From CAYRFQ01 sp964423615 (lineage in GTDB: Bacteria > Planctomycetota > Planctomycetia > Gemmatales > Gemmataceae), in NCBI GenBank assembly GCA_964423615.1, contig CAYRFQ010000001.1:1-64000 (forward strand): a stretch of 64,000 bases of DNA. Direction: 5' to 3'. The first letter of the stretch is position 1, and the number at the start of each line of letters is the position of its first letter. Made by a program: the position numbers and the translations under genes. This document shows positions 36,143-44,996 of the stretch, piece by piece. Under the pieces are notes generated by a model that saw nothing but the letters and a program-made list of their open reading frames with translations, was not told the DNA's origin and made no database searches.

Positions 36143-37171
36143 CTACTTCCCGTCCTTGAGCTCGTACTTCGAAAAACGTTTCGAGTAATACGTCTGGAGT
36201 TTGCCGTTCTCGTCTTCTCGCACGATGTAGGCAGCAGCGTGCGGCGTTTTTTCGATGAACCTCAGTCCCTTCTTGGGACCCATGACGCAAACGGCCGTGG
36301 CATAGCTATCGGTTGTTGTGGCGTTCGGAGCGATGACCGTAACGCTTGTGCGTCCGACGAGGCCGAGTCCGGTGCGTGGATCGACGATGTGGGAATAACG
36401 CTTGTTGTTGATCACGACGAACTTGGACACATCACCCGAGGTCGACACGGCCGCGTTCTTGAGCGAGAGATAATGCTTGGGCTTGGCTTCTGGATCGTAC
36501 AAGGGAGCGATACCAATCTTCCACCCCTTCTTATTGGGCGGAGGAGCACCGACGGCAAAGTCACCGCCACCGGCGACGTAAGCTCTGGGGATTCCGAATT
36601 GTCTGAGGATGGCGAGGGCTGCATCGGCGGCGAAGCCTTTGGCGATCCCGCCGAGGTCGAGGAGCATTTCCATCAACAAAAGTTTGACGGTTTGGCCTTT
36701 GGGGTCGAGTTCGAGTTTTTTCCAATCGACATTGGCTAGGGCGTCTTGGAGTTCTTTTTTCGTCGGCAATTCACGCGTACGACGTGCGCGATACCAAAGG
36801 ACGACGACGGGCTTGATGGTCGCGTCGAAAGCTCCGTTGGTCTCCCTGGAAAGGGCTTGGGCTTTGGCGAGGATTGTGAACAGCTCCTTGCTCACTTTGA
36901 CGGGTGTCCCGACGGCTTTTTTGGAAAGCTGCCGCAATTCACTGGAGGGTTTGTAGTCGCTCATGATATTATCGAGTGTTGCGACTTTCGCGAAAGCAGC
37001 CTTCGCTGCCTTCTGGGCGACTGCTTTGTTTGGGGCATACATGGCGATACGAAAGGTCGTGCCCATGTGACGCTCGTCGAAGTCGAACCGCGTGAGTTTT
37101 TGTTGGTGTTGCGTGTCGCCTGCGAACAAAGCGACCAAGCCGAAGAGACCAACACCTAGTTGATTTATCAT
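36143..37171 (-). CDS. apbE: FAD:protein FMN transferase (ApbE)
   Basis: This 342-residue exported flavinyltransferase has a hydrophobic N-terminus (LGVGLFGLVALFAG). Conserved segments are MGTTFRIAMYAPN, ETNGAFDATIKPV, LDLGGIAKGFAAD at 171-183, STSGDVSK at 243-250 and HIVDPRTGL at 261-269. The aspartate/threonine Mg2+-FAD ligands lie in the last segments. The start MINQLG has GGAGG 9 nt upstream. It diverges from the SUMF1-like gene; the two share a promoter region of about 60 bp. Confidence 0.9.
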   Translation of the reverse strand: MINQLGVGLFGLVALFAGDTQHQQKLTRFDFDERHMGTTFRIAMYAPNKAVAQKAAKAAFAKVATLDNIMSDYKPSSELRQLSKKAVGTPVKVSKELFTILAKAQALSRETNGAFDATIKPVVVLWYRARRTRELPTKKELQDALANVDWKKLELDPKGQTVKLLLMEMLLDLGGIAKGFAADAALAILRQFGIPRAYVAGGGDFAVGAPPPNKKGWKIGIAPLYDPEAKPKHYLSLKNAAVSTSGDVSKFVVINNKRYSHIVDPRTGLGLVGRTSVTVIAPNATTTDSYATAVCVMGPKKGLRFIEKTPHAAAYIVREDENGKLQTYYSKRFSKYELKDGK

Positions 37172-37230
37172 TGCAGTATTCCTCCGGTTATGGATGCAAT
37201 ACAGACTATCACCCGTGGAGCATAGCACTG

Positions 37231-38295
37231 ATGGGGAATTACTTCCAGCGTTCGGTCGGCTTGGGACTCGTCCTGACGACGTTCCTGGCACTATTGGGTT
37301 TTCCGATAACGTCGCTTTCGATCACCGGGAGCAAGACTTTGCCGATCGTTGAGCCGAAGAAACACAAGAATTACAAGGAGACGATTCCGAAGGGGAACGT
37401 CCAGTTTGACATGGTTGCGATTCCTGGTGGGACGTACTTGATGGGGAGCCCACCGAGCGAGAAAGATCGCGACAAGGACGAGGGACCTCAACACGCCGTC
37501 AAAGTCGAACCATTTTGGATGAGCAAGTTCGAGGTGCGTTGGGACGAGTATGACATCTATCGCGACGCCAAGAACAACAAGCCTCGCGGTGATACTCCCA
37601 AAAAGGTAGTCAAGAAAGTGCCCAAGGGAGCCATCACGCGACCGACGCCGCCGTACGCCGATCCGACGTTCAACCACGGAAGCCAAGGACATCCCGTGTT
37701 GAGCATCACGCATCACGCCGCGATGGAGTACTGCTTCTGGCTCTCCAAGGTGACGGGCAAGAAGTACCGATTGCCGACGGAAGCGGAGTGGGAGTGGGCT
37801 TGTCGCGCCGGAACTACAACGGCCTTTCACTTCGGGGACGACGCGACGAAACTCGACGACTACGGCTGGTATTGGGATAACGGCGAGGAAACGACACACC
37901 CCGTGGGAACGAAGAAGCCGAACCAATGGGGCTTGTACGACATGCACGGAAACGTCGCCGAGTACTGTCTGGATATGTATAACGCGGGTTTGTATTCCTC
38001 GAGGATGAAAAAGACGGCGTTGGTCAATCCGTTTTTGAAGCCTACGAAGGCCCGTTTCTCTCACGTTGTACGCGGCGGTTCGTGGGTGCAGGACCCGAAG
38101 GATTGCCGTAGTGCGTCTCGAGAACCGTCGAGTCCCGAATGGCTCCGCCGCGACCCTCAAGTTCCTCAAAGCATTTGGTGGCTTACCGATGGAGATTTCG
38201 TGGGTTTCCGTGTCGTTCGTGCTGTTGAGGAATATGATGAACTGAAGAAGATACGTTCGACCGTTACTGTCAAGAGCCCGAATTTTATCAAGTGA
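37231..38295 (+). CDS. SUMF1/formylglycine-generating-enzyme-like exported protein
   Basis: This 354-residue protein has an N-terminal hydrophobic segment (residues 1-30) and then a FGE-sulfatase domain. Segments are DMVAIPGGTYLMGSPPSEKD, KKYRLPTEAEWEWACRAGTT, GLYDMHGNVAEYCLDMY, VVRGGSWVQDPKDCRSASRE and FVGFRVVR. It fits the SUMF1-like family. The pair of catalytic cysteines of true FGE is not obvious, so it may not modify the sulfatase at 29748. It starts 60 bp from the divergent apbE. Confidence 0.82.
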   Translation: MGNYFQRSVGLGLVLTTFLALLGFPITSLSITGSKTLPIVEPKKHKNYKETIPKGNVQFDMVAIPGGTYLMGSPPSEKDRDKDEGPQHAVKVEPFWMSKFEVRWDEYDIYRDAKNNKPRGDTPKKVVKKVPKGAITRPTPPYADPTFNHGSQGHPVLSITHHAAMEYCFWLSKVTGKKYRLPTEAEWEWACRAGTTTAFHFGDDATKLDDYGWYWDNGEETTHPVGTKKPNQWGLYDMHGNVAEYCLDMYNAGLYSSRMKKTALVNPFLKPTKARFSHVVRGGSWVQDPKDCRSASREPSSPEWLRRDPQVPQSIWWLTDGDFVGFRVVRAVEEYDELKKIRSTVTVKSPNFIK

Positions 38296-38617
38296 TGCTC
38301 CAGCGGGCTGGATGAGTCCGAAAGTGCCTCGTGGGTTCAGACCCACGACTGGGAACTGACGCCGCCGGTGTGGATGAATCAATACTTGTCGTGTTTGTTG
38401 TGGTTCTTCGGGCTCTGTGTGTTTGCACCCACGGCTAGGATCGGTCGCTCCTACGGAGCTTAGAATCGAGAACACGACACATGTTGAGCCGACTACCCAC
38501 GCGGTTGAAAGGGACGATACAGTTTCCTCGGCCAGAGCCCAATAAACACTCGAATTCCAACATCGCCCACAGAACTTTTCTCACTGATCGACTCTGTACT
38601 CTCCAGGAGGTTCAATC
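38296..38617. repeat. Intergenic region with a partial copy of the dispersed repeat
   Basis: From about 38401 to 38500 the sequence follows the family: ACCCACGGCTAGGATC, then CGCTCCTACGGAGCTTAGAA and ACACGACAC, then GAGCCGACT. The upstream part carries a second hairpin CGTGGGTTCAGACCCACG (38330-38347). The terminal TTCACGCTTG end is not seen, so this copy is truncated or diverged. Confidence 0.65.
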
Positions 38618-39970
38618 ATGAACACCCCCAATGACAACGGCGTCCAGAACGACGCTCCACAAGACTCTCGCCGCGAGTTTCTGGGTAAATCGATGGCTGT
38701 GACCGGTACTGCGGCCGTGGCCGCCAACCTCTCGGCTTTGGCACCCGCTGTGTACGCTGACGGAAACGACCAGATTCGCGTCGGGCTGATCGGTTGTGGT
38801 GGCCGAGGAAAAGGGGCAGCCCGCCAGTGCTTGAAGGCTGGTCCGAACATCAAACTTGTTGCGATGGGCGATACGTTTGCCGACCGCATCAACGATGCGT
38901 ATCGTGATCTGACGAACTATCGTCGATATCCTTTCCTCGAAGGTAAGATCGACGTCGCCGCCGAGAAGAAGTTCGTTGGTCTGGACGCCTACCAGCGCGT
39001 TATTGAACAATGTGATCTTGTGATCCTGGCGACTCCTCCGGGATTTCGACCGATCCACATCCGGGCCGCTCTCAACGCTGACAAGCATCTCTTCACGGAG
39101 AAGCCCGTTGCCGTTGATGGTCCTGGGATTCGCTCGGTCCTCGAGTCTTACGCCATCGCGAACCGCAAGCGTCTGAACGTCGTCGCTGGAACGCAGCGTC
39201 GGTATCAGGCTCCGTACCTGGAAGCCATGCGACGGATTCACCGTGGTGACATCGGGGATATCGTGGCTGGTCGTTGCTATTGGAACATGGGCGGGCTTTG
39301 GCACCGCCAGAAGACCGATGAGATGACCGACGTCCAGTGGCAGATTCGTAACTGGCTGTACTTTACGTGGCTCTCGGGGGACCACATCTGCGAGCAACAC
39401 ATCCACAACCTCGACGTCATCAACTGGGCGCTGCGGGCTCACCCGGAAAAGGCCGTTGGACTCGGTGGCCGCCAAACGCGAACCGATCGCAAGTTCGGTC
39501 ATATTTTCGACCACCACGCGATTGATTTCACGTACCCGAATGATGTCCACGTCATGAGCATGTGCCGCCAGATGATCGGCACAGTTGGGAACGTGTCGGA
39601 AGCTGTTGTCGGAACCAACGGGCGGTGGACTTCGGGTGGCAATGGACGAATCATCGGACAAAACGAGTGGAGTTGGGGTCCGACTCGTCGACGACCTTAC
39701 ACCAACCCCTACGAGCAAGAGCACATCGAGCTGATCAATGCTATCCGCGGCAACCGAGCTCACATCAACGCTCTTCAGGACGTGGCCCACAGTACTCTGA
39801 CCGCCATCATGGGCCGTATGGCCACATACACCGGTCGAGAAATCACCTGGGAAGCGGCTCTGAACTCGAATGAGTCTTTGGTGCCGGCGAACCTTACGTT
39901 CGATACGCCGATCGTCTTCCCCGACGTGCCGATGCCCGGACAGGAATTCAATATTAAGCCTCGAGCCTAG
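38618..39970 (+). CDS. Gfo/Idh/MocA-family oxidoreductase, Tat-exported
   Basis: This 450-residue protein has a Tat signal with SRREFLGKSMAVTGTAAVAA near residue 17. The Rossmann motif IRVGLIGCGGRGKGAAR follows, and EKPVAVDGPGI marks the usual EKP motif. The protein matches the planctomycete-expanded group of Tat-exported GFO/IDH dehydrogenases, likely sugar- or inositol-type oxidoreductases using bound NAD(P). The substrate is unassigned. The start codon has a strong AGGAGG site. No operon partner is adjacent. Confidence 0.9.
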   Translation: MNTPNDNGVQNDAPQDSRREFLGKSMAVTGTAAVAANLSALAPAVYADGNDQIRVGLIGCGGRGKGAARQCLKAGPNIKLVAMGDTFADRINDAYRDLTNYRRYPFLEGKIDVAAEKKFVGLDAYQRVIEQCDLVILATPPGFRPIHIRAALNADKHLFTEKPVAVDGPGIRSVLESYAIANRKRLNVVAGTQRRYQAPYLEAMRRIHRGDIGDIVAGRCYWNMGGLWHRQKTDEMTDVQWQIRNWLYFTWLSGDHICEQHIHNLDVINWALRAHPEKAVGLGGRQTRTDRKFGHIFDHHAIDFTYPNDVHVMSMCRQMIGTVGNVSEAVVGTNGRWTSGGNGRIIGQNEWSWGPTRRRPYTNPYEQEHIELINAIRGNRAHINALQDVAHSTLTAIMGRMATYTGREITWEAALNSNESLVPANLTFDTPIVFPDVPMPGQEFNIKPRA

Positions 39971-40484
39971 TGAATGAAGCCAGTGAGAGCTAGAGTGGTT
40001 CACGCTTGTGGAGGGTACGGTTGGCAGTCCTTCGAGGTCTACAGGCCAAGTACCCTTCACCCTGAGTGTTTTCCGCTTCGCTCAGATCTGGCCTCTGCCC
40101 GCAAGCGGGGCGAGGGACTTGGAAGGCAACGGTTGCAGTACTCAAAGGCCTTCTCCCCTGGGGTGGACGAATGAATGAGTGTTGTGCTTGTTCTGATTCT
40201 TTGAGTTCCGTGGGTTCCCACCCACGGCTAGGATCTTTCGCCCCTGCGGGGCTGAAAATCAACAACACGACACTTGTTTATCCAACTACCGGAGGGGTTG
40301 AGAATCGAAAACACGACACTTGTTAAGCCGACTGCCTCGGGGGAGGGGGACTTGTAATACGAGGAATCTGTACCCAATGCGAGCGTGAACCGCACTGATC
40401 GTTTAATGGCGAGGAAGTGGCTTCGGGTCCACGCGCGACCATGCTCAATGTCACTGCCATCACCTCAACAACGGCGTCTCGCCA
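39971..40484. repeat. Longest copy of the dispersed repeat family
   Basis: Its left end TAGAGTGGTTCACGCTTG (39991-40008) and the right end of the same family (CAGTGCGGTTCACGCTCG read on the minus strand, near 40377-40396) form a related inverted pair. Between them are two copies of ACACGACACTTGTTTA-type blocks, a hairpin CCGTGGGT/ACCCACGG (40208-40227) and G+C-rich blocks. The spacer shows no gene. Confidence 0.7.
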
Positions 40485-41999
40485 ATGCTCTCAGCTAAAC
40501 TCTTTCCCGTAACGATTCTTCCGGCACTCATTCTCGCGTTCATTCCCGTGGACAATGACGGTCTCAAAACGCAGGTCCAAGGTCGAGTCTTTGACGGTCA
40601 TGGTCCCGTGGGTGGGGCTCGCATTCGTTGGCAAGGAGAGAGTTGTGCGGTGACCTCGGACGACAAAGGAAACTTTTCGATCCCGCTATCGAAGAAGAAA
40701 GGCAAGCGAATCACTGCCTGGAAGAAGGGGTACGGAATCGGTTCCGGTATCTTTCACGGCAAGAGTCTCCAGCTACAACTCGGGCGATTGCCCCAGGACG
40801 ACAACTACGAGTACAAGTGGATCGACCCGTTGCCCGATCCCAAACGCACGAACAACTGCGGGAATTGTCATGGCGAGATCTTCGGAGAATGGAAGGGCAG
40901 CTCGCACGCGCATTCTGCGAAGAACAAGCGATTCATCAGCTTGTTCGCTGGTCTCGACTGGAAAGGTAATCCAAGCCCGACATGGAACCTCCTGAAAGAA
41001 CGGCCCATCGGGTCGGGCGTCTGTGTCAACTGTCATGCGCCAACATACCATGACCCGCAGCTCGATGGCGATGTTCGACAGGCCAGAGGCGTTGATCTCC
41101 AGGGAGTCCATTGTGATTACTGTCATAAGATAGCCGACGCTCCGGCCAAGCGGCTCGGCATCACGTTTGGTCGTGATGGGTATGAGCTTCTTCGTCCGAA
41201 AGACGATACCCAACTTTTCTTCGGCCCCCTCGATGACGCACACCGAAAAGGTGAGATATTTGGATTCTCGCCGCTTTACAAAGACAGTCGGTATTGTGCG
41301 GCCTGCCACGAGGGGATCGTCTTTGGGGTCCACGTTTACAGCACTTACACCGAATGGCTCGCGAGTCCGGCGAAGAAAAAGGGTCTGCATTGCCAAGATT
41401 GTCATATGGCGCCGACTGGGAAAATGACCAACATCGCTCCGGGTAAGGGAGGGATCGAGCGTGATCCGATGACACTGGGCAGTCACTCCTTTCCGGGAGC
41501 GACAAAGAAGATGCTTCAACGCTGCCTCCGCGTCGATGTCACGACGAAACGAATCGACGACCTGCGACAAGTAGATGTGGTTGTGTCCGCTCGGAATGTT
41601 GGGCATCGTGTGCCGACAGGGTTCGTCGATCGGAACCTGGTCCTGGTCGTCGAGGCATTCGATAAGGACAAAAAACGCGTCGAACTGGAAAAGGGCTCAC
41701 GGTTGCCTGCGCTCGTCGGTCAGAAGCTCTTCGGGCAAGCTGGATATGTGTATGCAAAGCAACTTGTTGATGAGAAGGGGAAATCGCCGATCCCGTTTTG
41801 GTTGTTCCCGAGCAAGACAAACGACACTCGTTTGTTTCCGGGGAAATCGGATCGCCGAACGTTTTGGTTTGGGCAATCCACGCGGCGAGTTCAAGTTCGT
41901 CTTATCCATCGTCGGTTTTGGAGCGAGGTTGTCGAGCTAAAGGGCTGGCCCAAGGACGACGTTGTGGTGGTCAACCGGAGCATTTCCACGGCTGATTGA
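40485..41999 (+). CDS. Exported pentahaem c-type cytochrome with carboxypeptidase-regulatory-like domain
   Basis: This 504-residue protein has a hydrophobic N-terminus (LFPVTILPALILAFI). Residues 30-100 resemble a carboxypeptidase-regulatory-like beta-sandwich (VQGRVFDGHGPVGGARIRWQ, SDDKGNFSIPL). Five CxxCH haem sites follow at residues 125, 180, 210, 271 and 303. They mark a periplasmic multihaem cytochrome like the cytochrome c-554/Doubled-CXXCH group. The C-terminal 150 residues (DVVVSARNVGHRVPTGFVDR) hold no haem. It is probably an electron-transfer protein; the partner is unknown. Confidence 0.85.
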   Translation: MLSAKLFPVTILPALILAFIPVDNDGLKTQVQGRVFDGHGPVGGARIRWQGESCAVTSDDKGNFSIPLSKKKGKRITAWKKGYGIGSGIFHGKSLQLQLGRLPQDDNYEYKWIDPLPDPKRTNNCGNCHGEIFGEWKGSSHAHSAKNKRFISLFAGLDWKGNPSPTWNLLKERPIGSGVCVNCHAPTYHDPQLDGDVRQARGVDLQGVHCDYCHKIADAPAKRLGITFGRDGYELLRPKDDTQLFFGPLDDAHRKGEIFGFSPLYKDSRYCAACHEGIVFGVHVYSTYTEWLASPAKKKGLHCQDCHMAPTGKMTNIAPGKGGIERDPMTLGSHSFPGATKKMLQRCLRVDVTTKRIDDLRQVDVVVSARNVGHRVPTGFVDRNLVLVVEAFDKDKKRVELEKGSRLPALVGQKLFGQAGYVYAKQLVDEKGKSPIPFWLFPSKTNDTRLFPGKSDRRTFWFGQSTRRVQVRLIHRRFWSEVVELKGWPKDDVVVVNRSISTAD

Positions 42000-42067
42000 T
42001 CGCCCAAGAGTGTGGGTCGGCATCGGTATACACTGTGGCTGGACAACACAAACGAAACCGAGATCGT

Positions 42068-42853
42068 TCAGTTCTGGCTCAGGAGCTGGTCGATTTGTTG
42101 TTCCATCTGTCGAATGTTGTTCCGCACCATGAGCTTATAATCGATCACAGCCGGAGTATCGACTTCGAAGAAGACCGACTCTGGGAAAGTCGTCTGGAAG
42201 ACGTCGAGAAACATGGAGGTGAATTTGCCGGATGGCATGCCCGATCGGTCCGGCTGTTCGGTGTAAGCGACCTGTTCGGCACTGGTAAGCGCACAAAGCA
42301 AGGGGTGTAAACGACTGGAAATTACGCGTTTGTACTTTTGGATTGTTTGGATCGTGCGGTCAAGCGGAAGATCCTTCCAAATTTCTCGGCCGATTTGATG
42401 AACCTCTGTGTTGGTCGGAATTGCCATGGGACACGCGTCGATCAACCAATCACCCAGATGTTGGACATTCGGTTTGTTTCTCCCATAGGTCTCGATGTCT
42501 TCACGATAGCGAGCGTACCAAATGTCCAGATAGTCGATAACACGAGCCATTTTTTCCGGATTGATGGCATGTCGATATTGTGTTCCAAAGATCCCGATGG
42601 CACTTTTGGCTTTATCCAACAACCGAAATAGATTGTCGGTCAACAACGGCTCAAAAAGACTATTGCCAATCCCAACGACTACTAGGTCATAATCCAGGTC
42701 TGGAACGTTCCACGGGCGAAAGTTTCCATGAACGACAGCACAATCCGGTGGAAGGACTCCGTTGATCAAGTGATACCCGAGTCGGTCTCCAAAATTGCCC
42801 ACGTTGTTGTAGGAGAGAACGAGAACAGTCTTTGTCGCTGTGTCGTTGTTCAT
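42068..42853 (-). CDS. Polysaccharide pyruvyl transferase-like protein
   Basis: This 261-residue protein starts MNNDTATKTVLVLSYNNVGN, chosen because GGAG lies 9 nt upstream. The family motif is NVGNFGDRLGYHLIN near the start, followed by VVVGIGNSLFEPLLTDNLF and GIFGTQYRHAINPEK. The C-terminal half has KRVISSRLHPLLCALTSAEQ, the conserved SxRxH-type segment. Members transfer pyruvate ketals onto surface polysaccharides or act as related glycosyl-ligand enzymes. It is shorter than the usual 300+ residues. Confidence 0.78.
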   Translation of the reverse strand: MNNDTATKTVLVLSYNNVGNFGDRLGYHLINGVLPPDCAVVHGNFRPWNVPDLDYDLVVVGIGNSLFEPLLTDNLFRLLDKAKSAIGIFGTQYRHAINPEKMARVIDYLDIWYARYREDIETYGRNKPNVQHLGDWLIDACPMAIPTNTEVHQIGREIWKDLPLDRTIQTIQKYKRVISSRLHPLLCALTSAEQVAYTEQPDRSGMPSGKFTSMFLDVFQTTFPESVFFEVDTPAVIDYKLMVRNNIRQMEQQIDQLLSQN

Positions 42854-43516
42854 GTGTTCCATCTCCAGAGAACTGTCATGGTTCGCAGAGACGAACCGAA
42901 AGGCTTTGGTTTGAGGACTCTCAGTTCCATTGGAAAGCGCCATTCGTGGAGAAGTCGAGGTAGACTCTCTGATTTCCTGGAGCGTCGTCTGACATTGCGC
43001 AATCCCGAACAGAAATCTATTTTGTGTCACAAGTCGTTAATTTTGGAATTTCGACGATTTTTGTGAAAATGAGACGGCGTTCAATCCTATTGTATTATGG
43101 GCACATGCGCACAAGAGCGGCCGGAGGACTCGAAAACGCGCCAAAATGGCGATTTTTCGAGGGTCGATTTCCATAAAGCATTGAAGCGTAAAGACATGCG
43201 GAAATCGAGAGGTGTCAAAAAGGTGCAATTTAGGCGCAGGTTTACTACAAGTTTACTACAAGTTTAGTGCAGTTTTAGCGCAGGTTTTTGTCATTTTTGG
43301 ACCGGTTTACGAGGGAGAATGGTGAAGGATTGTCCTGATTGAGATCTGTGGGGACGAGATTTTGAAAATTTTCTGGAAAAAATTGGTCGTCATTCCTTTC
43401 ACGTCCGTTGCCCGGCGAAAGCTGCGGTTTCGAATTGAAGCCGGTTTCGACTCAGTTTCTTGTTGATCTGTCAAAGTGGTAGTTTATTGGCTTTTCGGAA
43501 AGGATAGGTTGCAACT
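42854..43516. other. 663-bp divergent spacer with 11-nt direct repeats
   Basis: The spacer lies between the divergent pyruvyl-transferase-like and TPR genes. The only clear structure is the repeat run at 43229-43284. Short open frames are present but show no coding character. Confidence 0.5.
43229..43284. repeat. Five tandem 11-12 nt units
   Basis: Units are TTTAGGCGCAGG, TTTACTACAAG twice, TTTAGTGCAGT and TTTAGCGCAGG, consensus TTTAGYRCARG. The 11-nt period is close to a DNA turn, so protein binding on one face is possible. The run lies about 230 bp before the TPR gene start. Confidence 0.75.
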
Positions 43517-44833
43517 GTGAGTCGCTTGTCTGTTATCTGTGGCCTGTTCGGCCTACTGGCGTTGCCAACCATCACTCACGGCGGGTTGTATTATTCTGGG
43601 GAGCCGATGGCCAAGTTGCCTTCGCAATGGCGAGGCTTTCTACTGGATCAACGGACATTGCGGATGATCGGTAATCCAGCCAAGGCAGGCGGAGTCATGA
43701 ATCCTATCCGAAAGCAGTATCTTCTCAAAGCCGAAGAACTGGAGAAGGTTAGAGCGAAGGGGAAACTGACGGCTGACCAACTCGCCGACCTTGGAGCCAT
43801 TTACATCCGATTGCGTCAACCCGAGAAGGCTGTGACGTTACTTCGTGGAGCCAACCGGCAATACCCCCAACATTTCAAAATCGCTGCCAATTTGGGAACG
43901 GCGTGGCAACAGTTCGGTGATCTCCGACAAGCCGCTCAGGCACTCCAACAAGCCGTCAGTTTGACTCCCGAGAAGTATCGAGTCGTCGAGGAGCATCATC
44001 TCAAATTAATTACGTTGCGATTACGCGAACCCAAGACCGGCACCTCGTTGGATAACCTGTTCGGTGTCCGATACGTCGGAAATGATGGGAAGTTCACGCC
44101 TGGAAAGATCGCAGCCGGACAAAAGAAAAAGCTCCCTAAACACGCCGTTGCGACGATACAACAAATGTCTCTCTGGCTTCCAAATGATGCCCGACTGCTG
44201 TGGCAACTTGCAGAGATCGCCAATGCGTACGGGGACGTCCGTGTTGCTGCGAACATGATGGACGGGTGCATCACTCAATTCGGGTTGCAATCACGGGAGC
44301 TACGCAAGCGACGTCTGATCATCCGGACGGTGGTGGCAAAACTCAAAGCAACCTCAGTGGCCGGAAAGGCCGAACACAAAAAGAATCACGCCGGTGGAAT
44401 TGTCGCGCAATCCAGACGACCATTGTTATCTCGGATCGATCAGAGTGTCCTGCCAAAGATCGTTGAGGATGGTGTCAATCGTATGCCTTGGGGGTTACTT
44501 CGAGAAACAGAAGTCGGCCAACGGTTCGATCCCTCTTTTCCGGACTACATCGAGAAGCTCAATAAAAAGACGGTTACTCTTTCCGGATTCATGCAACCGT
44601 TCACAACTGATCTCGACGTCGAGACGTTCATGTTTCTCGAATATCCCATTGGGTGTTGGTATTGTGAGACGCCCGAAATGACGAGCATTATCTTCGTCGA
44701 GATGCCACGGGGAACGTATGCCCGTTATAAACGCGGACTCATGAGCATTACCGGCCGACTCACCCTGAACTACTCGGACCCAGAAGAATATTTGTATCTC
44801 ATTCGAAACGCCAAGGTCGGCGGGATCGAGTAA
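43517..44833 (+). CDS. Exported TPR protein with DUF3299-like C-terminus
   Basis: This 438-residue protein starts at GTG. Residues 1-21 form a signal peptide (VICGLFGLLALPTITHG). Two tetratricopeptide repeats are visible in the 70-150 region (ADLGAIYIRLRQPEKAVTLL, AANLGTAWQQFGDLRQAAQA). The C-terminal 110 residues resemble DUF3299: VTLSGFMQPF, EYPIGCWYCETPEMTSIIFV and RGLMSITGRLTLN. The function is unknown, likely envelope-associated. It may be cotranscribed with recG, 163 nt downstream. Confidence 0.75.
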   Translation: MSRLSVICGLFGLLALPTITHGGLYYSGEPMAKLPSQWRGFLLDQRTLRMIGNPAKAGGVMNPIRKQYLLKAEELEKVRAKGKLTADQLADLGAIYIRLRQPEKAVTLLRGANRQYPQHFKIAANLGTAWQQFGDLRQAAQALQQAVSLTPEKYRVVEEHHLKLITLRLREPKTGTSLDNLFGVRYVGNDGKFTPGKIAAGQKKKLPKHAVATIQQMSLWLPNDARLLWQLAEIANAYGDVRVAANMMDGCITQFGLQSRELRKRRLIIRTVVAKLKATSVAGKAEHKKNHAGGIVAQSRRPLLSRIDQSVLPKIVEDGVNRMPWGLLRETEVGQRFDPSFPDYIEKLNKKTVTLSGFMQPFTTDLDVETFMFLEYPIGCWYCETPEMTSIIFVEMPRGTYARYKRGLMSITGRLTLNYSDPEEYLYLIRNAKVGGIE

Positions 44834-44996
44834 TCTAACGACTCGATTCAACGCCTGCGCCAGGACGACAAGGTGGCGACTTTGGACGTTCAGTATCACC
44901 TTTTCCCGGTCCTATCTGAACTTTTCTAAACGGTAAGTATACGGAATTCTCCCCTTCCCAACTGACCTTGTCATCCACTCGATTTCTTGGGATATC

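Noticed and set aside
37291..38475. 394-codon open frame opposite the SUMF1-like gene
   Set aside because: It is Arg-rich with no domain, and it covers a strongly supported gene.
38612..40060. 482-codon open frame opposite the Gfo/Idh gene
   Set aside because: The plus-strand gene has a Tat signal, ribosome site and Rossmann motif. The opposite frame has none of these.
43229..43284. The five 11-nt units, considered as a CRISPR array
   Set aside because: The units are too short and have no spacers, and no cas gene is present.
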